Assembly: GCA_015058875.1 (NCBI GenBank)
Contig: SVBN01000005.1
Coordinates: 1 to 64,000 of the forward strand
From: Erysipelotrichaceae bacterium
GTDB taxonomy: Bacteria > Bacillota_I > Bacilli_A > Erysipelotrichales > Erysipelotrichaceae
Direction of reading: 5' to 3'
Length of the DNA stretch: 64,000 nucleotides
The notes below the pieces were generated by a model, which had not been told where the DNA came from, searched no databases, and saw only the letters and a program-made list of their open reading frames with translations. Below are positions 24,210 to 35,681 of the stretch, in pieces. The stretch's first letter is position 1, and each line of letters opens with the position of its first letter. The position numbers were made by a program, and so were the translations under genes.

Positions 24210-26266
24210 TTCGCTTTTCTCCTGCCGCGGGCAGTTCCGGACGCGCTCTTCGCAGCCGTTTTCCCCTTGGCCTTCGGCACGATTTCCTCACCGTCCAGTG
24301 TTTCCATGTGACGGCACTTCGGGAAATTCGAACAGCCGATGAAATAAGTTCCGTATCTGGACTTCCGCTTCAGCAGCTCGCTGCCGCATTTCGGACATGT
24401 TTTACCGGTCGGCTCGGGTTTTTCCTTTTCCTCACCGCCGAGCTGTCTGGTATAGCGGCAGGTCGGGAAATTGGAACAGGAAATGAACTTGCCGAAACGG
24501 CCGTTGCGGTAAACCAGTTCGCTGCCGCAGTCCGGACAGAGCTCTCCGACCTTTTCCGGCTGGACCTTTTCCATCTTTTCATATGCTTCATCGAGCAGCG
24601 GCGTGAACTTGTTCCAGAACTCCTGCAGAACTCTCAGCTCATCCGCGTTTCCTTCCGCAATGCCGTCCAGCTCCGACTCCATCATCGCCGTATATTTCGT
24701 ATTGATGATCGAGGAGAAATACTGGTCCAGCTTCTCCACCGTCAGGATGCCCTGCTCGGTCGGGAAGAATACCTTGGTCTTGGATTTCGGCGTGCTCGGC
24801 TTCAGCTCGGTATAGCCTCTTGCCTGAATCGTATCGATGATCATCGCATAGGTGGAAGGCCGGCCGATGCCGTCATCCTCCATCTGCTTGATCAGACGCG
24901 CTTCCGTATATCTTGCGGGCGGTTCGGTGAAGTGCTGGTTTTTCGTCAGCTCTTTTGCCGTCAGCTTTTCGCCTTCGCTCAATTGCGGCAGGACGGTATC
25001 CTTGCTGGCGTAATAATCGCCGTATACCTTCAGCCAGCCGTCGAATTCCATCCGGCTGCCGCTGGCGTTGAAATCATAGCCGTTCTGGGAAATCACGATG
25101 CTTTCCCCGCTGAACTTTGCGGCGGACATCTGGGACGCCAGCGCTCTGGCATAGATCAGCTTATACAGACGGTACTGCTCGTTTGTCAGATACTGCTTAA
25201 TGCTTTCCGGATCATGGTCAAGATTTGTCGGACGAATCGCCTCATGCGCATCCTGGGCGTTGGCGTCGACCTTTGCCTTATAGAATCCGGCGTACTCCTT
25301 TCCGTATTCGGACATGATCCTGTTTCTTGCGGAAGCCATGAACACATCGGACAGACGGTTGCTGTCGGTACGCATATAGGTGATCAGACCTTCTTCCCCG
25401 TTTCCGAGATCAATTCCTTCATACAGTCTCTGGGCAACGGACATGGTCCGCTTTGCCGAGAAATTCAGCTTTGTGGAAGCTTCCTGCTGCAGCGTGGAAG
25501 TGATGAACGGACGGAACGGCGCGACCGATTTTGTCGTCGGCCTGATTGAGGAAACGGTAAACTCGCCGAGGCACGCCTGATAGGCTTTTTCCGCCTCTTC
25601 CCCGTTATGGATCTCGGCCTTTTCACCGTTGATCTTTGCAAGGCTTGCCGTGAACTCTTTTCCGTCCTTGCGGAACTTCGCATCGAGCGTCCAGTACTCT
25701 TCCGGCTGAAAAGCCTGAATTTCCTTTTCCCGCTCCACAATCAGCTTCAGCGCAACCGACTGCACGCGGCCGGCGGACTTGGATTTGATTTTGTTGTTGA
25801 GCAGCTTGGAAAGCTTGAAGCCGATGATTCTGTCCAGGATTCTTCTGGTCTCCTGGGAATGCACCAGATCCATATCAATCGCCCGCGGCTGGGCAAACGC
25901 ATCGATTACGGCGTCATGCGTGATTTCATGGAACGTCACGCGGTCCGCGGCGTTTTCATCCAGTTCCAGCACTTCGGCAAGATGCCAGGATATCGCTTCT
26001 CCCTCACGGTCAGGGTCGGTTGCCAGATATACTTTATCGGCCTTCTTTGCCTGTTTCTGAAGATCTTTGACAACATCCTGCTTGTCTTTCGATACGGCAT
26101 AGGTCGGCACAAAACCGGCGTCGATATCGACACCCAGTCCGTCTTTTCCCTTGATGGCCAGATCGCGGATATGTCCCTTGCTGGAGACAACCGTGTAATC
26201 CGGTCCCAGATATTTCTGAATCGTCTTCGACTTGGAAGGCGACTCGACAATCACAAGATTCTTCAT
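24206..26266 (-). CDS. topA: DNA topoisomerase I
   Basis: [21 protein letters not shown]...; two C-terminal zinc ribbons [27 protein letters not shown] / [28 protein letters not shown]. Confidence 0.98.
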   Translation of the reverse strand: MKNLVIVESPSKSKTIQKYLGPDYTVVSSKGHIRDLAIKGKDGLGVDIDAGFVPTYAVSKDKQDVVKDLQKQAKKADKVYLATDPDREGEAISWHLAEVLELDENAADRVTFHEITHDAVIDAFAQPRAIDMDLVHSQETRRILDRIIGFKLSKLLNNKIKSKSAGRVQSVALKLIVEREKEIQAFQPEEYWTLDAKFRKDGKEFTASLAKINGEKAEIHNGEEAEKAYQACLGEFTVSSIRPTTKSVAPFRPFITSTLQQEASTKLNFSAKRTMSVAQRLYEGIDLGNGEEGLITYMRTDSNRLSDVFMASARNRIMSEYGKEYAGFYKAKVDANAQDAHEAIRPTNLDHDPESIKQYLTNEQYRLYKLIYARALASQMSAAKFSGESIVISQNGYDFNASGSRMEFDGWLKVYGDYYASKDTVLPQLSEGEKLTAKELTKNQHFTEPPARYTEARLIKQMEDDGIGRPSTYAMIIDTIQARGYTELKPSTPKSKTKVFFPTEQGILTVEKLDQYFSSIINTKYTAMMESELDGIAEGNADELRVLQEFWNKFTPLLDEAYEKMEKVQPEKVGELCPDCGSELVYRNGRFGKFISCSNFPTCRYTRQLGGEEKEKPEPTGKTCPKCGSELLKRKSRYGTYFIGCSNFPKCRHMETLDGEEIVPKAKGKTAAKSASGTARGRRKAK

Positions 26267-26337
26267 AATGTTACCTCTCATGCTTCAAGCGTTACCTAGA
26301 ATAGCGCAAATAACGTGATGTTTGCAAGATGTCTGAA

Positions 26338-27084
26338 TCAATGCAGAAAATCATCCAGCTGAGCCGGATCATACAGCATATTGGCTCCCTGCTGGATCAG
26401 CAGGCTGCATCCCCCGCCTTCCTCACTGCCGTAAGGATACGGAACGCACCAGATTTCCCGGTTCAGCGCAAGTCCCTCATTGACCGTTAACATCGTTCCC
26501 GATTTCAGGGCCGCCTGGCTGACCACAATCCGTTCGCTCAATGCCGCAAGGATCCGGTTGCGCCAGGGGAAGTGCTCTTTCCTGACGCCGGTATCATACG
26601 GATATTCGCTCAGGATCAGATGCTTCTGTGCCATGATCCGGTACAGCTGTTCATTCTCTTTCGGATAATGGGTCTTCAGCCCGCTGCCGGTAACCCCGAT
26701 CGTGCTGCCTCCGGCTTCGATCGCACTCCGGTGCGCTTCGCCGTCCGCGCCTTTGGCAAGGCCCGATACAATCACATATCTGCCGGCGAGCCTGCGGACA
26801 ATTTCATGCGTCATCTTTCTTCCGTATTCACTCAGGCTGCGGGATCCGATGACGGTAATGCTCTGCCGTTTCAGCAGGGAAAGATCCCCCTGATAAAACA
26901 GCACCCAGGGCGGATAGCGCAGGGCTTTCAGCTGCTCGGGATAATCTTCATCAAGCACCGTAATATAGCCGGTGGGAATCGTGCACGGCAGCGGCGCTCT
27001 GCGCTGTGCCAGTGCTTCGGCAATTCTGCTCCAGTCGCCGTGGTACATACAGGAATATGCCGCAAGTGTTTCTGAGTCTGTCAT
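26338..27084 (-). CDS. dprA: DNA processing protein DprA/Smf
   Basis: TVIGSRSLSEYGRKMT...IVSGLAKGADGEAHRSAIEAGGSTIGVTGSG. Confidence 0.93.
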   Translation of the reverse strand: MTDSETLAAYSCMYHGDWSRIAEALAQRRAPLPCTIPTGYITVLDEDYPEQLKALRYPPWVLFYQGDLSLLKRQSITVIGSRSLSEYGRKMTHEIVRRLAGRYVIVSGLAKGADGEAHRSAIEAGGSTIGVTGSGLKTHYPKENEQLYRIMAQKHLILSEYPYDTGVRKEHFPWRNRILAALSERIVVSQAALKSGTMLTVNEGLALNREIWCVPYPYGSEEGGGCSLLIQQGANMLYDPAQLDDFLH

Positions 27085-27122
27085 CTCAAATACCCTCCTA
27101 CTATTCCTATACGCTTTTTTTC

Positions 27123-27755
27123 TCAGTTTCCCCCGAAAAGATCGAGTTTCGGCTGATAAACTGCCACCGGAGCGAAGCTTCTGCGGTGAATCGGCGTGAT
27201 TCCGTACTTCGCGATCGCCTCCATATGCTGTTTGGTGCCGTACCCCTTGTTCTTTGCAAAACCGTATTCCGGATACAGGAGATCATACTCCTTCATCAGC
27301 CGGTCGCGGTAAACCTTGGCAAGAATCGAAGCCGCCGCAATGGATACGCTTTTCTGATCCCCTTTGACCAGGGAAATGCATTCCCTGTCAATCTCCAGCG
27401 GCATGGCGTCGGTCAGCACGGCGCCGCTGGGAATGGTCTGTGCAATTTCGGTAAATGCAAGCTGGTCCGCGCGGTAAATATTGTACTGATCGATTACTTC
27501 GCGGGGAACGATATCGATAAACCAGTACAGCGCATTTTCGGTAATAACATCGAAAAGCTCTTCCCTTTTCTTTTCGGAAAGCGCCTTGGAATCATAGATT
27601 TCCGGATGCTCATACCAGGGCTCAAACACCACCCCGGCGACCGTCAGCGGTCCGGCCAGCGGTCCCCTTCCGGCCTCGTCGATGCCGAGCACCGTCAGTC
27701 CTTTTTCCCAGAAATCATGCTCATATTCATTCGGACATGTTTTATTCCGCTTCAT
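27123..27755 (-). CDS. rnhB: Ribonuclease HII
   Basis: VLGIDEAGRGPLAGPLTVAGVVF...SIAAASILAKVYRDRLM. Confidence 0.96.
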   Translation of the reverse strand: MKRNKTCPNEYEHDFWEKGLTVLGIDEAGRGPLAGPLTVAGVVFEPWYEHPEIYDSKALSEKKREELFDVITENALYWFIDIVPREVIDQYNIYRADQLAFTEIAQTIPSGAVLTDAMPLEIDRECISLVKGDQKSVSIAAASILAKVYRDRLMKEYDLLYPEYGFAKNKGYGTKQHMEAIAKYGITPIHRRSFAPVAVYQPKLDLFGGN

Positions 27756-28599
27756 CGGGTTTCTCCAATGTCAGTCTGCCGTATCTGGATTTCCGCAGCT
27801 CGTGCAGGAACATATCCGCCGCCCGCTCCGTATCCGGTTCATCTCCCGGCTTCATCAGATGCCGCTTCAGCGCGGCGGCCTTCAGCACCTCTTCCTTCGT
27901 GCATCCGGCTTCACATTCAAATTCCTTTTCCAGAAGTCCGGGATACATCTTCTGCAGATCCGCAATCACATATAAGGCAATCTGGGACGTATTCAGGATG
28001 TCCTCATTCACCGATCCGAGTGCCGCCAGCAGAACGCCGGTGCGCTCATCTTCAAACTTCGGCCACAGCACGCCCGGCGTATCCAGCAGCTCCAGCTTTT
28101 CATCCGCATGGATCCATGAAAGGCTTCTTGTCACGCCCGGTTTGTCCGCGGTTTTTGCCCGGTTCTTTCCGGCGATCCGGTTGATCAGCGTGCTTTTGCC
28201 CACGTTCGGAATACCGCAGGCCATCGCCCGCATCGCCCGCGGACGGATGCCTCTTGCGATCATGCGCTCGCGCTTCTTTTCCGTCAGTTTCAGGCAGGCC
28301 TGGATCACCTTCTGCTTTGCCCGGTGGTCATTCAGCAGATCCAGCGTCATTGCCGTCTGGTTTTCGGACGTCAGCTTTTCAATCCAGGCTTCGCTCATCT
28401 CAGGATCCGCCAGATCGCTCTTGGAAAAAACAATCAGACGCGGCTTTTCCCCGATCATCTGGTCCAGCATCGGATTGCGGGAAGCACGGGGAATCCGCGC
28501 ATCGCGGATCTCGATCACCATATCCACCTGCTTCAGCGCATTCTGCATATCCCTGCGGGCTTTTTCCATATGCCCGGGATACCACTGGACTGCTACCAT
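27742..28599 (-). CDS. rbgA: Ribosome biogenesis GTPase RbgA/YlqF
   Basis: QWYPGHMEKARRDMQ...VIEIRDARIPRASRNP...GIPNVGKSTLINRIAG (circularly permuted GTPase). Confidence 0.95.
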   Translation of the reverse strand: MVAVQWYPGHMEKARRDMQNALKQVDMVIEIRDARIPRASRNPMLDQMIGEKPRLIVFSKSDLADPEMSEAWIEKLTSENQTAMTLDLLNDHRAKQKVIQACLKLTEKKRERMIARGIRPRAMRAMACGIPNVGKSTLINRIAGKNRAKTADKPGVTRSLSWIHADEKLELLDTPGVLWPKFEDERTGVLLAALGSVNEDILNTSQIALYVIADLQKMYPGLLEKEFECEAGCTKEEVLKAAALKRHLMKPGDEPDTERAADMFLHELRKSRYGRLTLEKPDEAE

Positions 28600-29153
28600 G
28601 ATTTCACTCCGAAATCCGCAAACGGATAAAGGATCACAGCGCCCTTGCAGCGGATCTGCGAACGGTCAAAAGGACCGTAGAAACGGGAATCCTTGCTGTT
28701 GGGACGGTTGTCGCCGAGACAGTAATATTCATCTTCACCGAGTGTGATCTCATCCACATCCGCCATGAATACGCCGCTGTAGGAGGAGCGGTATTCCGTA
28801 TCCAGGAAATTCTCCTCAACCGCTTCCCCGTTGATATAAAGGGTTCCGCTGCGGTAGGCAACGGTTTCACCGGGCAGTCCGATGATCCGCTTGACCAGAT
28901 ACTTCTGCTCTTCCTTTATATAGATAATGGCAATGTCAAACCGGTTCAGATCATGCATGCGCACGCTCAGAACATTCGCGATGCCGAGAGCGTCCGACTC
29001 CAGTGTCGGATACATGGAAGATCCTTCCACGCGGATCGGACGGATCAGAAAATTTACGGTCACAAATGCAATGACCATGCTGGTGCCGATCGTTTTGATC
29101 AGTTCAATTGCTTCCGTCTTAACGGCAGATGTAATACTTTTCTTTTCATTCAT
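28593..29153 (-). CDS. lepB: Signal peptidase I
   Basis: VEGSSMYPTLESDA...YLVKRIIGLPGETV...YYCLGDNRPNSKDSRFYGP. Confidence 0.95.
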   Translation of the reverse strand: MNEKKSITSAVKTEAIELIKTIGTSMVIAFVTVNFLIRPIRVEGSSMYPTLESDALGIANVLSVRMHDLNRFDIAIIYIKEEQKYLVKRIIGLPGETVAYRSGTLYINGEAVEENFLDTEYRSSYSGVFMADVDEITLGEDEYYCLGDNRPNSKDSRFYGPFDRSQIRCKGAVILYPFADFGVKSW

Positions 29154-29175
29154 ATCCGATATCTTAAATCAAAGG

Positions 29176-29210
29176 CAAAAAAAAGAGAAGGTTTTCCTTC
29201 TCTCTTTTCC
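29176..29210 (-). terminator. Terminator of rplS
   Basis: Minus strand AGAGAAGG-AAAA-CCTTCTCTTTTTTTT. Confidence 0.82.
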
Positions 29211-29214
29211 CAAA

Positions 29215-29562
29215 TTAACGATCTTCCTTAATACGGGCATTCTTAGCGGACAGACCCTTCAGGTATGTCAGCTTCGCACGGCGGACCTTACCTCTGCGGA
29301 CAACCTCGATACGGTCAAGTACCGGGCTGTGAACAGGGAATGTTCTCTGAACGCCGATGCCGTTGGAAATCTTACGGACGGTGAATGTCTCGGAGATACC
29401 GCCGTTGTTGCGGCCTACGCATACACCTTCAAACATCTGGATACGTGTTTTGCTGCCTTCGTGAATACGTACATAAACCTTCAGCGTATCACCGGGCTTG
29501 AACTGCGGAACATCTGTACGGAGCTGTTCCTTTGTGATCTTGTTTACGAGATCAAGTTTCAT
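29215..29562 (-). CDS. rplS: 50S ribosomal protein L19
   Basis: [46 protein letters not shown]. Confidence 0.98.
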   Translation of the reverse strand: MKLDLVNKITKEQLRTDVPQFKPGDTLKVYVRIHEGSKTRIQMFEGVCVGRNNGGISETFTVRKISNGIGVQRTFPVHSPVLDRIEVVRRGKVRRAKLTYLKGLSAKNARIKEDR

Positions 29563-29648
29563 GTTATTACTCCTCCTGTAACCGATTGATCTGTCTGCTC
29601 TTAGTCACGAACCGGCCAGCGGAACAGAAGACGCGCTCGACTTGCGCA
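29563..29648 (-). ncRNA. Candidate ribosomal protein L19 leader RNA
   Basis: Structured ~85-nt leader between promoter and rplS; position matches Firmicute L19 leaders; covariance model not run. Confidence 0.4.
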
Positions 29649-29654
29649 TTAGGG

Positions 29655-29684
29655 ATAATAACACAGAACTGTACGGTTATGCAA
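29655..29684 (-). promoter_or_regulatory. Promoter of rplS
   Basis: Minus strand TTGCAT - 18 nt - TATTAT. Confidence 0.55.
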
Positions 29685-29688
29685 ACAT

Positions 29689-30459
29689 TTATTGCCTGAT
29701 CCATCCGAATTTCAGACAGGCGTTGCGGATTCCGTCATCAACATTCGCATCGGTGACATAATCCGCCTTTTCTTTCAGTTCCGGTTTCGCATTGCCCATG
29801 GCGATGGAAGTCCATGCCGGATCAAACATGACCAGATCATTCAGATCATCCCCGAATACCACCGCATCGCAGAGATCCGCATTCAGGTGCCTCAGCATCC
29901 GGATGATGCCGTCTTTTTTCGCATCGTACTGGAACACAACGTAATTCCGCGAAAGTCTCAGATGACCGAGCTCATTGATCCATTCCGGTTCATTTTCCGC
30001 AGTGCATGCAAGATAGATCTTCAGAATGTCTTCCGCTTCATAATCATATTCCGGTTCATACAAGTAGGTTGTCAGTTCCTTCCTGAGACCCGCCTGTTCC
30101 AGAAAGCGGTAATCGCGCATTACGACGCTGTCGCTGTCGCGCCGCATCACAACCCAGCCGATCCCTTCCGCATCCGCATGTCTCAGAATCCGGACCGCTT
30201 TCTCATGATCCAGCGGCTGATTTTCAATCAGCACGCCGTCGATGACCAGCGCGCCGCCTCCGCAGCAGACAATATTGTCAATACCGACAGATTCCGCAAA
30301 GCCCTTTGTTTTGTAATATGCCCTGCCGGTCGCAATTGCCGTAAAATGGCCGGCTTCCTGCAGCTCATGTATTGCCTGCCTGGCCGAAGGAACAACCCGG
30401 TGGGTACGGTTGTCGGTCAGTGTTCCGTCAATATCAAAGAAGAAATATCTGCGTCTCAT
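29689..30459 (-). CDS. Cof-type HAD-superfamily hydrolase
   Basis: FFFDIDGTLTDNRTHRVVP...VVFGDDLNDLVMFDPAWTSIAMGNAKPELKEKADYVT. Confidence 0.93.
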   Translation of the reverse strand: MRRRYFFFDIDGTLTDNRTHRVVPSARQAIHELQEAGHFTAIATGRAYYKTKGFAESVGIDNIVCCGGGALVIDGVLIENQPLDHEKAVRILRHADAEGIGWVVMRRDSDSVVMRDYRFLEQAGLRKELTTYLYEPEYDYEAEDILKIYLACTAENEPEWINELGHLRLSRNYVVFQYDAKKDGIIRMLRHLNADLCDAVVFGDDLNDLVMFDPAWTSIAMGNAKPELKEKADYVTDANVDDGIRNACLKFGWIRQ

Positions 30460-31148
30460 ATCAAAACCTTTTCCGTCCTTACCAGATCCCCGTCCGCTTC
30501 CATGCGGATCACAAAATCAAAGCGGTCATGCGCAATGCACATCGCAAAGTCGCCCTGCGGGAATACATCCTGCTGAGATGGATCGAAGAATTTCTTTCCT
30601 TCGGTATATTTCAGGTTTTCCGCCTGCTCTGCGATATCTTCCAGCGGATGTCCTTCCAGGATGGAGCGGATATATTCCGCGCATAATACATCTTCTTCCG
30701 TATCCTTCTGTCCTTCCCATCCCATGCACACCAGCGAAACAATATCCGGATTCTTTTGTTTCAGATACCGGGCAATCGCCGAAGCGTTGAGCAGACTGCC
30801 GGAAAGGATCTCATCCGCACCTGAGGCAAGAGACACGCCCTGGGTGCCGGCGCTGGTGGTATGGACTACGGTCTTTCCACGGATCTTTTCCGGATTGACG
30901 GTGGAGGGAGAATTGCCGAAATCAAATCCGGGAAGAATCTTCCCGTGGCGCTCCCCGATCAGAACATAATCGGGATGTTCCTGTTTCAGACGGTATGCTA
31001 GAACCAGATCCGCAGCCGGATAAATCATTTCCGCACCCCATTCATACAGCCACGTCTCCAGAGAAAAAGCACGGAACACATCAATGATCACGGCGGTGCC
31101 TTCCGCCATTGCCGCGCCTTCCTTCAGATGCAGTATCCTGATCTCCAT
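30456..31148 (-). CDS. 2-phosphosulfolactate phosphatase (ComB) family protein
   Basis: AVIIDVFRAFSLETWLYEWGA...GERHGKILPGFDFGNSPS...VVHTTSAGTQGV. Confidence 0.82.
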   Translation of the reverse strand: MEIRILHLKEGAAMAEGTAVIIDVFRAFSLETWLYEWGAEMIYPAADLVLAYRLKQEHPDYVLIGERHGKILPGFDFGNSPSTVNPEKIRGKTVVHTTSAGTQGVSLASGADEILSGSLLNASAIARYLKQKNPDIVSLVCMGWEGQKDTEEDVLCAEYIRSILEGHPLEDIAEQAENLKYTEGKKFFDPSQQDVFPQGDFAMCIAHDRFDFVIRMEADGDLVRTEKVLI

Positions 31149-31151
31149 CGC

Positions 31152-31391
31152 TCAATACCCCTCATATTCTTCCAGGCGTTCCCTGGTTTTTTTCAGTTTT
31201 GCGGCAAGCTGCTTCGTTCTCTGCTTATACGCAGCCCGCTCAATCAGAAAGAGCGTGATACCGATCACGCCGAATATATAATGACCGAGGATGTCCATGA
31301 ACGAATGAAATGCGATATTTCCCGTACTGATGGAATATCCGTCGATACAGAACTGTATGAGCAGAATAATAATCCCTGTAATTCCCAGCAT
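31152..31391 (-). CDS. Small membrane protein of unknown function
   Basis: 79 aa, two hydrophobic segments then a basic coiled C-terminus; 3 nt from downstream gene. Confidence 0.6.
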   Translation of the reverse strand: MLGITGIIILLIQFCIDGYSISTGNIAFHSFMDILGHYIFGVIGITLFLIERAAYKQRTKQLAAKLKKTRERLEEYEGY

Positions 31392-31500
31392 TGTTTCCCC
31401 CTGAGCAGATTGACATCATTCTAGCTCATTCTCAGCCAAAGGGAAAGTTTGCGGCTTTTTATCACGGAAAACGGGAAGCATTCCGCCTCCCGCATTTCCT

Positions 31501-31773
31501 TTATCCGCCGGATCTCATATTCTCCGGCGGATATACCGCTTTGATCAGTCTGCTTCTTTTCACCAGATGATCCATCACGCCGTACCAGTATCCGGCAGTA
31601 TCACGCCGTATGCCTGTTCTGCGGGCGCATTCGGATATGCTGTACCGGTTTACCATGCAGTCGATGATCCGGACACACTCTTCCGGAGTCACGTCGTAAT
31701 CCGCATGGGAATACGGGTCGATGGTCTGAAGCCACAGCAGGCTCGGTTCAATGTTTGCAAAATGCAGTGCCAT
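31501..31773 (-). CDS. Small helix-turn-helix-like protein of unknown function
   Basis: MALHFANIEPS...TPEECVRIIDCMVNRYSISECARRTGIRRDTAGYW; preceded by GGAGGTGATC Shine-Dalgarno 8 nt from the ATG when counted from GGAGG. Confidence 0.6.
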   Translation of the reverse strand: MALHFANIEPSLLWLQTIDPYSHADYDVTPEECVRIIDCMVNRYSISECARRTGIRRDTAGYWYGVMDHLVKRSRLIKAVYPPENMRSGG

Positions 31774-31810
31774 AATGATCACCTCCACAATGATCATAGA
31801 ACCGCTTCAG

Positions 31811-31841
31811 AAAAACGCTGTACCGTATATGGTACAGCGCA
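31811..31841 (-). terminator. Terminator of the beta-glucoside PTS operon
   Basis: Minus strand GCTGTACC-ATATA-CGGTACAGCGTTTTT. Confidence 0.78.
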
Positions 31842-31848
31842 GTATTTT

Positions 31849-33399
<1,551 letters not shown>

Positions 33400-33451
33400 T
33401 TACATAATTCATCAAAAGCGGCAGTATGATCCTGCCGCTTTGCTTTATCTG

Positions 33452-34741
33452 TCAGTCTGCTTCAGCCGCGCTCATGGCAGCTTCGTCTCTGCAGAGCTTT
33501 GCGTCGTATGCCTTCAGGAACGGCAGATACAGGAATGTATCCGCGACAAGGCACAGTGTCGGGCCGACAACGCCGAGGATACTGCCGGTCATCAGCGGGC
33601 CGAGGATGAAGAACGGCATGAATGTATTGAAGGATGCACCGGTCGGTACGAACAGTCCGATCTTGTACAGAATCATCAGGATCAGCAGGTTCATCAGCGG
33701 TGCCAGCAGATAAGGCACGGCCAGGAACGGGTTCAGAATGATCGGCATGCCGAATACCAGCGGTTCGTTGATATTGAAGAGACTGGAAGGCAGTGCCAGT
33801 TTGCCAAGCGCCTTGAGCTGCTCGGATTTGACAAGCTTCGTATTCATCAGAAGGTTCATGCCCAGCGTAGCTCCGCCTCCGCCGATCAGGCAGATGAATG
33901 TGGCGATTGCCCATTCCGGATGCGGGCACGGTACGCCGGCCGCAAATGCAGCGAGATTTTCGGCGTTGACAACGCTCATGATCGGAGCGAAGGCAACATA
34001 GGCAACCATGCCGCCGTGGATGCCGAACAGCCAGAAGAAGCTTGTGGCCAGCATCTTGACGATCAGTCCTGCCCAGCCGCCGCCGACTGCCATCAGCGGA
34101 GTCTGAATCAGTCCGTAAATGAAGTTCTGCGCCGTCTCGAAGGATGTCAGGCTGAAGCCGTAGCGGATCAGCAGGAAGACAAGGAATGTCAGACCGCCGG
34201 GAATCAGACTTGCGAACATGCCGGAAACATTGGGCGGAACGGAGTCGGGCATTTTAATGACCCAGCCTCTGTCCAGGAAGAAGACATACAGTCTTGCGGC
34301 AAGCATGCCGGTGAAGATGGCCAGGAACATGCCTCTTGCGCCGATAACCCCGGCAGGAATAATGCCGTTTGCCATCAGGGACTGCGTACGGTCGGCGGAA
34401 TAAACCATTCCGGAGAACGGTGTCAGAAGCAGGAAGCATCCCAGTCCGACAAGAGCGGCGGAGAAGCCGTCTCTGTTGAAGCTTTTGGCTGTCTGGTATG
34501 CCATGGAAAGCACAACGTAGAGTGCGATGGCATCGGTTGTGATGGTAACCGGAATGGAGAGCAGATCTCCGAGTCCGGAGGATGCGAGGAATGCTGTCCA
34601 CGGTCCGAACGGGATCGATTTCAGCAGTGTAAACAGTGAACCGCAGATTGTGATTGCCGTGATTCCCATGAAGCCGTTCATCAGGACTTTCATGTAGCGG
34701 GTGTTGGTGAATTCCGTGATTTTCTGAATTGCGTTATCCAT
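33452..34741 (-). CDS. PTS sugar transporter subunit IIC (cellobiose/lactose family)
   Basis: Multi-TM; LFNINEPLVFGMPIILNPFLAVPYLLAPL signature; likely start MDNAIQKITEF at 34741. Confidence 0.9.
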   Translation of the reverse strand: MDNAIQKITEFTNTRYMKVLMNGFMGITAITICGSLFTLLKSIPFGPWTAFLASSGLGDLLSIPVTITTDAIALYVVLSMAYQTAKSFNRDGFSAALVGLGCFLLLTPFSGMVYSADRTQSLMANGIIPAGVIGARGMFLAIFTGMLAARLYVFFLDRGWVIKMPDSVPPNVSGMFASLIPGGLTFLVFLLIRYGFSLTSFETAQNFIYGLIQTPLMAVGGGWAGLIVKMLATSFFWLFGIHGGMVAYVAFAPIMSVVNAENLAAFAAGVPCPHPEWAIATFICLIGGGGATLGMNLLMNTKLVKSEQLKALGKLALPSSLFNINEPLVFGMPIILNPFLAVPYLLAPLMNLLILMILYKIGLFVPTGASFNTFMPFFILGPLMTGSILGVVGPTLCLVADTFLYLPFLKAYDAKLCRDEAAMSAAEAD

Positions 34742-34805
34742 ATTCAGAACCCCCTTTTCTTTACACCCATAGAATGCCACAGCATCCAAACCCTTTCCTT
34801 ATCAG

Positions 34806-34831
34806 AACAGTTCCCTCTGAAGGGAACTGTT
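34806..34831. other. Perfect 10-bp intercistronic inverted repeat between two PTS genes
   Basis: aacagttccc-tctgaa-gggaactgtt, no T tract, overlaps the upstream stop codon. Confidence 0.6.
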
Positions 34832-35681
34832 ACAGCAGAGAAAACACGATTGTGCGGAATACCAGCATCACCGCCATGACAAGCGAGATGGGAATTGCCG
34901 TAAAAAGCATAAAGTTGCGGTCGGCAACACGATGGAAGATTTCCGTATAATACTTCTCCGTTATTTTCAATCCCCCAAGGATAAGATTCACAAACAGGCA
35001 CCCCGCCGCGAGAGTAAAAGGAAGATACGGCAGAGACCAGTACCGGATTTCCGCAACCCTGCCCGAAACCGAAAAAGCATCTTCCGCATAGGCAATATCA
35101 TGACGGAACGGCGTGAGAACCAGCAGTACCAGCAGACCGGACAGAAGACCGGCCATCCTGCTTTCGCCTCTCTGCCGAAAGAGCGCATACCCAAGTGCCG
35201 GCAATGCATAAAGGCTGATGATTCCGGTGGTTGTGCAGAAAATCTCGTGCATGATCAGACTGCCGGACAGTTTCGAAACAGCCTCCGCACAGATGCCCGC
35301 GGCAATCAGCGGCGAGATCATGATCAGCGTATCAAGGAGGCTGTGCAGTGTATCGGAACGGGATGGCGCCTTCTTATCGCCGAGCGCCCTGACAATGTTC
35401 TCATATGTTTCTTCCGTCTTCTGGAATGAAATCATTGTATCCGCCAGAATCAGACACTCCGCCCCATGCTTTTCAGCTGTTTCCTCCGCTTTAGCCAGAC
35501 GGTCTTTGACCTGCGGCGTCAGGATGACATAATCCGCCCATTCCATATGCTTTTCAGCATCCGCGGCGCCTGAGGAACGGAAGCTGTATTCCTGTTTCCT
35601 CTGCTGCGCAGTCATATTCAGTTTTCTTGCCAGGATACCGGATGTCAGTCCCTGGATACAGATAATCAGTATGTTTTTCAT
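34830..35681 (-). CDS. PTS IIB-like domain fused to a multi-TM membrane domain
   Basis: MKNILIICIQGLTSGILARKLN (IIB Cys P-loop) followed by a hydrophobic domain (~5-6 TM); start 35681 overlaps the regulator stop. Confidence 0.65.
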   Translation of the reverse strand: MKNILIICIQGLTSGILARKLNMTAQQRKQEYSFRSSGAADAEKHMEWADYVILTPQVKDRLAKAEETAEKHGAECLILADTMISFQKTEETYENIVRALGDKKAPSRSDTLHSLLDTLIMISPLIAAGICAEAVSKLSGSLIMHEIFCTTTGIISLYALPALGYALFRQRGESRMAGLLSGLLVLLVLTPFRHDIAYAEDAFSVSGRVAEIRYWSLPYLPFTLAAGCLFVNLILGGLKITEKYYTEIFHRVADRNFMLFTAIPISLVMAVMLVFRTIVFSLL

